Below, piece by piece: positions 31,551 to 35,421 of a stretch of DNA of 35,421 bases; within the stretch, counting starts at the first letter, position 1; each line of letters opens with the position of its first letter. The notes beneath the pieces are model-generated. The model saw only the letters and a list, made by a program, of their open reading frames with translations, ran no database searches and was not told the origin of the DNA. The DNA comes from an uncultured Bacilli bacterium (lineage in GTDB: Bacteria; Bacillota_I; Bacilli_A; RF39; UBA660), in contig CANRBD010000001.1 of NCBI GenBank assembly GCA_947628765.1, forward strand, positions 1-35,421. The letters are read 5' to 3'. A program made the translations under genes and the position numbers.

Positions 31551-32351
31551 CTATAAAATATTTATGAAAAAAGTAAAACCTAAAATCACAAAAATAATAC
31601 TATCTAAACGATCTAATATACCACCATGTCCAGGCATAATATTAGAAAAATCTTTAATTCCAAAATAACGTTTCATAGCTGAAAATACTAAATCTCCAAA
31701 TTGACCTAATAAAGATAGAAAAGTACAAACAGCTAAAATAGTAAATTTTGAAACACTAGGATCAATACATGTATAGTAGAACATGCTACTTACAAATACC
31801 CCCATAATCGTTCCAATAATTAAACCTTCCCAAGTTTTATTTGGCGATATTTCAACTAATAATTTATGTTTACCAATAAGCATACCACTTACATAAGCAA
31901 AAATATCGGTAGTTATGGTTATGGTAAATAGGAACACAAAGACTTTTAAATCTAAGTTACGGGCCATAATAAGTAAGGCTAAACTGATACCTAAAAATAA
32001 TACTCCGCCGATCATATAAAAAGCATCAGTAATATTATATTTTTTGGCATCGTGATACAAAACGGCAGGTAGTAAAAAAGCAATAAATAAAGATGCCAAA
32101 ACGCGGTAATCTAAACTAAATAAAGTTGAAGCTGACCTTACATCCACTAACACTATTAAGGTCAAAAAGATATAAGCAATTAAATTAATAAAAAATGGAA
32201 TTTCTTTTTTCTTCCCTCTAGCATCTAAAAATTCTTTTAGGGCTAGTACACTTACAATATAAGCGGCAATATTAAAAATTATACCACCTTTAATAATAAT
32301 TGGAATAAAAATTAATAAAGCTACGATTGCACTAATTACTCTTTTGGTCAT
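31551..32351 (-). CDS. cdsA: Phosphatidate cytidylyltransferase CdsA
   Basis: This membrane enzyme makes CDP-diacylglycerol from phosphatidic acid and CTP, the precursor of all phospholipid head groups. It has about seven hydrophobic helices, and the C-terminal family signature is complete: SAMKRYFGIKDFSNIMPGHG followed by GILDRLDS. Length 266 aa. The ATG at 32351 follows GGAGG and overlaps the uppS 3' end by 20 bp; the longer frame from 32366 has no site. It sits between uppS and rseP. Confidence 0.96.
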   Translation of the reverse strand: MTKRVISAIVALLIFIPIIIKGGIIFNIAAYIVSVLALKEFLDARGKKKEIPFFINLIAYIFLTLIVLVDVRSASTLFSLDYRVLASLFIAFLLPAVLYHDAKKYNITDAFYMIGGVLFLGISLALLIMARNLDLKVFVFLFTITITTDIFAYVSGMLIGKHKLLVEISPNKTWEGLIIGTIMGVFVSSMFYYTCIDPSVSKFTILAVCTFLSLLGQFGDLVFSAMKRYFGIKDFSNIMPGHGGILDRLDSIIFVILGFTFFINIL

Positions 32352-33060
32352 TGTTAACGCCTCCAAATCTACGATTTCTTTTATTATATTCTATCAAAGC
32401 TTCTTCAAAAGCCTTATTATCAAAATCAGGAAAATAGACTTTAGGAAAATAGAACTCGGCATATGAACATTGCCAAAGCATAAAATTGCTGATACGCATC
32501 TCGCCACTAGTTCTAATTAATAAGTCAACTGGTGGAAGTTCATGATATAGATATTTTTCATATACCTTTTCATCTAAAGTTTCAATATCTAATTTTCCAT
32601 TTTGAACTTCTTCAACTATTTTTTTAGTGGCATCGACAATTTCGGCATGTCCGCCATAATTAAAGCAAATATTAAAGTATCTATTTTCATAGGTTTTAGT
32701 TTCTTCCTCAATTTGTTCCATTGCCGTAATTACTTTAGAACTTAAACCTCTTTTTCTACCTGAAAAATAAACATGAATCTTTTCTTCGTGACAAAAAGCT
32801 AAAATTTCTTTTAATTTACCAGTAAGCAAATTCATAATAAAACTGACTTCGCTTTGACTGCGTTTAAAATTTTCAGTAGAAAATAAATAAGCACTTATAT
32901 AACTAATACCTCTTTTAAACATATAAGCGGTTAATTTTTGCAAGTTAATAAATCCCGCTTCATGTCCTTTGCTACGAGATAAACCTCTTTCTGTCCCCCA
33001 GCGACCATTGCCATCAACAATAATGCCAACATGATTGGGGATTTTTAATGCCTCTTCCAT
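32332..33060 (-). CDS. uppS: Undecaprenyl diphosphate synthase UppS
   Basis: A cytosolic or membrane-associated cis-prenyltransferase that builds the C55 lipid carrier for peptidoglycan and other wall polymers. The catalytic Asp16 lies in DGNGRW, and the C-terminal LLIRTSGEMRISNFMLWQ block and YAEFYF are typical. The length of 242 aa is normal. GAGGTAG precedes the ATG. It heads the operon, with a TTGACC/TATAAT promoter and a leader of about 70 nt. The genes that often lie upstream (pyrH, frr) are not here. Confidence 0.96.
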   Translation of the reverse strand: MEEALKIPNHVGIIVDGNGRWGTERGLSRSKGHEAGFINLQKLTAYMFKRGISYISAYLFSTENFKRSQSEVSFIMNLLTGKLKEILAFCHEEKIHVYFSGRKRGLSSKVITAMEQIEEETKTYENRYFNICFNYGGHAEIVDATKKIVEEVQNGKLDIETLDEKVYEKYLYHELPPVDLLIRTSGEMRISNFMLWQCSYAEFYFPKVYFPDFDNKAFEEALIEYNKRNRRFGGVNNDQKSN

Positions 33061-33135
33061 TAAACTACCTCACTATCTTATATACTAAAGAATATGTCTA
33101 ATACATTTCCTCTTTACCTTTTAACTATTATCATA

Positions 33136-33165
33136 ATTATACCATGCTTCATTTTTTAAGGTCAA
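33136..33165 (-). promoter_or_regulatory. Promoter of the uppS-cdsA-rseP operon
   Basis: Minus strand: -35 TTGACC (33160-33165), 18 bp, -10 TATAAT (33136-33141) with TGG extension. The predicted leader is about 70 nt and shows no clear regulatory fold. Confidence 0.75.
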
Positions 33166-33181
33166 GAATATATAAAGAAAA

Positions 33182-33201
33182 CACATAGATTTTTCTATGT
33201 G
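33182..33201 (-). terminator. Terminator of the DUF6273-like gene
   Basis: Stem CACATAGA/TCTATGTG with loop of four. On the minus strand TTTTC follows. Confidence 0.75.
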
Positions 33202-33206
33202 CTTCA

Positions 33207-34160
33207 TTATTTTCTAGTTTTTGTTTTAACATGTGGTTTGTTATATGGGGTTTCATTAGATGATTCGATCATACAATTATTTGTAAAGTAGCTGTCATGG
33301 TATTTTCCATAATCAAACCATAAATCCATAGATTGAAATAAATCATTAATCATATATTTATTCATGTAATAATAAACATCTGTACCTTTAAAATTACCCA
33401 TATATTCCTTTTGATGCGAAAATTGAATACCACCAACTAGGCCTTCTTTGGCAATTAATTTTTTTGTTTTTTCATCGATTAACCATTCAACAGGAAGAAC
33501 TTCTACCCAGTAATATTCCTTATCAGGAAGACATTTTTGTCCACTCGCAAAAGTAAATTGCTGTTCATATTTATCAAGGTTAGGTTTAATTTTAATAAAT
33601 TTACGATTATTATACACATATTCTTCACAAATAATTGGGTTAAATGCTACTGAAAAATCATGATTATCAGTGCCATCAAAAGTATAATGCCTATCAGTTT
33701 TATCAAGTAAATTTTCAGAATCTAATTCATCCAATGTCCTTTGAATCGTTTCATCAGGAACATATTGTGGATATTCCCCTAATAAAACAGTTTTAACACC
33801 ATCTGAATAATCGGCATACTCTATTAAATCAGCCATAAAACTTTTTGATACTTTTAAGACTGGGCGAATAGTTCTAGTGCGTCTATCACTATAAGTATTA
33901 CCGATATCTCCATCATGAAATATTACTTTCGTATTACCATCGTCAGACCTTAGCCAAAACCATCCAGCTCTTGGTCGATATGGACCTAAATCACAATTAA
34001 AAATTTTTAAATTATCTTGTCTACCGTAATAGCTACCAGTAAGCATAGCTAAATCAGTGATCGGCGTAATAATTCCATATTCATCTAAAACCTCTAGTTT
34101 TTTATCATAATTAGTAAGTTCTTTCTCTGAAAGTAAAGTTAATTTTAGTTTATCTAACAT
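33207..34160 (-). CDS. DUF6273-like protein, unknown
   Basis: A 317-aa protein with no signal peptide or membrane helix. Two features recall DUF6273/sulfatase-modifying-factor-like modules of gut Bacillota: GWFWLRS (66-72) followed by TIRPVLK (97-103), and a later LGEYPQ (127-132) with many aromatic residues. The C-terminal part repeats the aromatic, Asp/Asn-rich style and ends in a basic tail. The family has no established role. The ATG at 34160 follows GGAGG; the in-frame TTG at 34166 was rejected. It lies alone between tsf and uppS, with a perfect consensus promoter and its own terminator. Confidence 0.7.
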   Translation of the reverse strand: MLDKLKLTLLSEKELTNYDKKLEVLDEYGIITPITDLAMLTGSYYGRQDNLKIFNCDLGPYRPRAGWFWLRSDDGNTKVIFHDGDIGNTYSDRRTRTIRPVLKVSKSFMADLIEYADYSDGVKTVLLGEYPQYVPDETIQRTLDELDSENLLDKTDRHYTFDGTDNHDFSVAFNPIICEEYVYNNRKFIKIKPNLDKYEQQFTFASGQKCLPDKEYYWVEVLPVEWLIDEKTKKLIAKEGLVGGIQFSHQKEYMGNFKGTDVYYYMNKYMINDLFQSMDLWFDYGKYHDSYFTNNCMIESSNETPYNKPHVKTKTRK

Positions 34161-34183
34161 AAACAAACCTCCTTTATAGATTC

Positions 34184-34212
34184 ATTATAATTTTATTTTA
34201 TTTATTTGTCAA
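34184..34212 (-). promoter_or_regulatory. Perfect consensus sigma-A promoter of the DUF6273-like gene
   Basis: Minus strand: -35 TTGACA (34207-34212), 17 bp, -10 TATAAT (34184-34189). It is the only promoter in the window that matches consensus fully in both boxes and spacing. Confidence 0.85.
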
Positions 34213-34235
34213 TTTTGACTTTCCTATTATACAAA

Positions 34236-34255
34236 AAAACTGTTTTCACAGTTTT
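34236..34255 (-). terminator. Terminator of tsf
   Basis: Stem AAAACTGT/ACAGTTTT with loop TTTC, followed on the minus strand by a T run. Confidence 0.85.
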
Positions 34256-35127
34256 TATGCTTTCATTTGTTTAGCTACTTCTTCAGCAAAGTTTTCTTCT
34301 CTTTTTTGCATACCTTCGCCAACTTCATAACGATACATAGCGGTAATTTTGCCACCATTATTTTTAACAAATGTTTTAACATTGATATCGCTATCTTTAA
34401 CAAATGGTTGTTCTTCTAAACAAATTTCTTTATAGAATTTTTGAATTCGACCTTGAACCATTTTTTCAGCAATTTCCTTTGGTTTGCCTTCATTCATAGC
34501 TTGTTCAGTTAAAATTTCTTTTTCTCTTTGAACTTCTTCCTCTGGTACATCTTCTATAGCCACATAAGTAGGTCGCATTGCAGCGGCATGCATAGCTACA
34601 TCTTTAGCCACTTCTTCGCTAGCATCTTCTACTACCGTAAGCACGGCAATTTTACCACCCATATGAATATATTCACCAAAGGCTTCATTGTCTTTTTTAG
34701 TTACTTTAGAAAATCTTCTAAAACTTAACTTTTCGCCAATTTTTGCCGTTTTTTGCGTAATTAATTCATTAACAGTACTATCATCTACTTTAAGATTTAA
34801 AGCCTCTTCTAAAGTTTTAGCATCACTTTTGATAATAGTTTTTAATAAAGTATCTACTAAACTAGTAAATTCAGCATTTTTAGCAACGAAATCAGTTTCC
34901 GCATTCATTTCTAAAATAACCGCATCATTACCATCTACTAAGATTGCCGCTAGTCCTTCAGCAGCAATTCTATCAGCCTTTTTAGCAGCTTTAGAAATAC
35001 CCTGTTCTCTTAACCAATCAGCGGCTTCATCGATATTTCCATTAGTAGCTTCTAAGGCTTTTTTGCAGTCCATCATACCGGCACCAGTTTTTTCTCTTAA
35101 TTCTTTTACTAAACTTGCACTTATCAT
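34255..35127 (-). CDS. tsf: Translation elongation factor EF-Ts
   Basis: The guanine nucleotide exchange factor for EF-Tu. An N-terminal UBA-like domain (1-50, LVKELREKTGAGMMDCKKAL) and the EF-Tu-contacting TDFV (78-81, within AETDFVAKN) are intact. The length of 290 aa is normal. GGAGG precedes the ATG. Its usual upstream partner is rpsB; the gene 52 bp upstream, cut by the window edge, is the likely candidate. A hairpin terminator lies between the two. Downstream, pyrH and frr are missing from their common place. Confidence 0.97.
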   Translation of the reverse strand: MISASLVKELREKTGAGMMDCKKALEATNGNIDEAADWLREQGISKAAKKADRIAAEGLAAILVDGNDAVILEMNAETDFVAKNAEFTSLVDTLLKTIIKSDAKTLEEALNLKVDDSTVNELITQKTAKIGEKLSFRRFSKVTKKDNEAFGEYIHMGGKIAVLTVVEDASEEVAKDVAMHAAAMRPTYVAIEDVPEEEVQREKEILTEQAMNEGKPKEIAEKMVQGRIQKFYKEICLEEQPFVKDSDINVKTFVKNNGGKITAMYRYEVGEGMQKREENFAEEVAKQMKA

Positions 35128-35151
35128 ATTTTATCCTCCTTTTTTATTTAA

Positions 35152-35175
35152 AAAAGATGATTAATATCATCTTTT
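35152..35175 (-). terminator. Hairpin terminator or attenuator between the rpsB-like gene and tsf
   Basis: Perfect 10-bp stem AAAAGATGAT/ATCATCTTTT with loop TAAT. On the minus strand a T run follows. It lies before the tsf ribosome binding site. Confidence 0.75.
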
Positions 35176-35179
35176 ATTC

Positions 35180-35421
35180 TTAATTTAACGCTTCAATAAG
35201 CTCAGCTTTTTTCATTGTAGAATAACCTTTAATAGCTTTAGCTTTAGCCATTTCACGAAGTTCAGCTACAGTTTTAGCAGATAAATCTACTTTTTCGGCT
35301 TTTTTAGGGGTAGCTTTTTCTTCTTTCTTAGGTTCTTCTTTAATTTCAGCTTTTTCTTCTTTTTTAGTATTTTCAGATGATTTATTATTTACTTTTTTAT
35401 CTTTATTAAATTTTGGTTTTC
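35180..35421 (-). CDS. rpsB: 3' end of a protein with a Lys/Glu tail and Rho-N-like domain, probably ribosomal protein S2
   Basis: The last 79 codons are visible. About 43 residues are Lys/Glu-rich and low in complexity (KKEEKAEIKEEPKKEEKA), followed by a 35-residue helical module (VDLSAKTVAELREMAKAKAI, then KGYSTMKKAELIEALN). This is close to the Rho N-terminal/SAP-like domain that binds nucleic acid. The stop is TAA. The place just upstream of tsf makes rpsB the best guess, S2 then carrying an acquired C-terminal extension. It could instead be another protein ending in this module, since no S2 core sequence is in view. The true start is outside the window. Confidence 0.5.
   Translation of the reverse strand, partial: KPKFNKDKKVNNKSSENTKKEEKAEIKEEPKKEEKATPKKAEKVDLSAKTVAELREMAKAKAIKGYSTMKKAELIEALN

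Noticed and set aside
1..35421. Alternative genetic code (UGA = Trp), suggested by AT-richness
   Set aside because: UGA ends sufD and the nifS-like gene, and Trp positions in conserved motifs use TGG.

Overview
The window is about 35.4 kb of AT-rich DNA (by eye roughly 30% GC), densely coding and mostly on the minus strand. It looks like a chromosome segment of a low-GC Gram-positive bacterium (Bacillota, class Bacilli). Strong GGAGG-type ribosome binding sites, TGn-extended -10 promoters, a D-Ala-D-Ala ligase, a SufS-type Fe-S operon, YlbJ and SepM/YlbL homologues and a CotD-like spore-coat protein all point that way. UGA is used as a stop (for example at 8803-8805 and in the ATGA overlap near 18930) and Trp is UGG, so this is not a code-4 Mollicute. 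An uncultured gut lineage near Erysipelotrichia/RF39-type Bacilli would fit, but that placement is inference.

Layout. 1-5330: start of an unknown gene, phosphoketolase, a small membrane protein, a Lon/PDZ secreted-signal protease (sepM) and a divergent sporulation membrane protein (ylbJ). 4930-7565: a type IV pilus/competence-pseudopilus locus, with two prepilins on the minus strand diverging from a PilB/GspE-type ATPase that has a long Pro/Ala/Thr tail; both sides share one AT-palindrome promoter region. 7604-10348: a compact sufC-sufD-sufS operon with no sufU or sufB beside it. 10511-12233: small genes, a HIT protein, a metallophosphoesterase and the CotD-like protein. 12304-16957: ddl-fhs, ffh and a membrane-anchored acidic protein. 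17026-20042: an overlapping operon of NifS-like cysteine desulfurase, dCMP deaminase, cytosolic thioredoxin-like protein and a thioredoxin-CcdA fusion, which reads as a trans-membrane thiol relay. 20112-22673: mutL and an unknown gene. 22774-26314: accessory unknowns, a YgjV-like membrane protein, a DUF1848 radical-SAM-like protein and the scar of a second DUF1848 copy. 26389-27124: tRNA-Leu(GAG), a small ORF and tRNA-Thr(CGT) in one apparent transcript. 27221-28159: a BRO-N/DinD-like gene with a LexA (SOS) box over its promoter. 28209-30417: a NatAB-like ABC exporter. 30500-33060: uppS-cdsA-rseP envelope operon. 33207-34160: a DUF6273-like gene with a perfect consensus promoter. 34255-35421: tsf and the tail of the gene upstream of it (probably rpsB).

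No complete mobile element, IS or CRISPR array was seen. No intergenic stretch exceeds 300 bases. The observations best worth following are the SOS-boxed DinD-like gene, the minimal suf operon with a very short SufBD protein, the divergent pilus promoter with overlapping -10 elements, the DUF1848 duplication scar, and the Rho-N-like tail on the gene before tsf.
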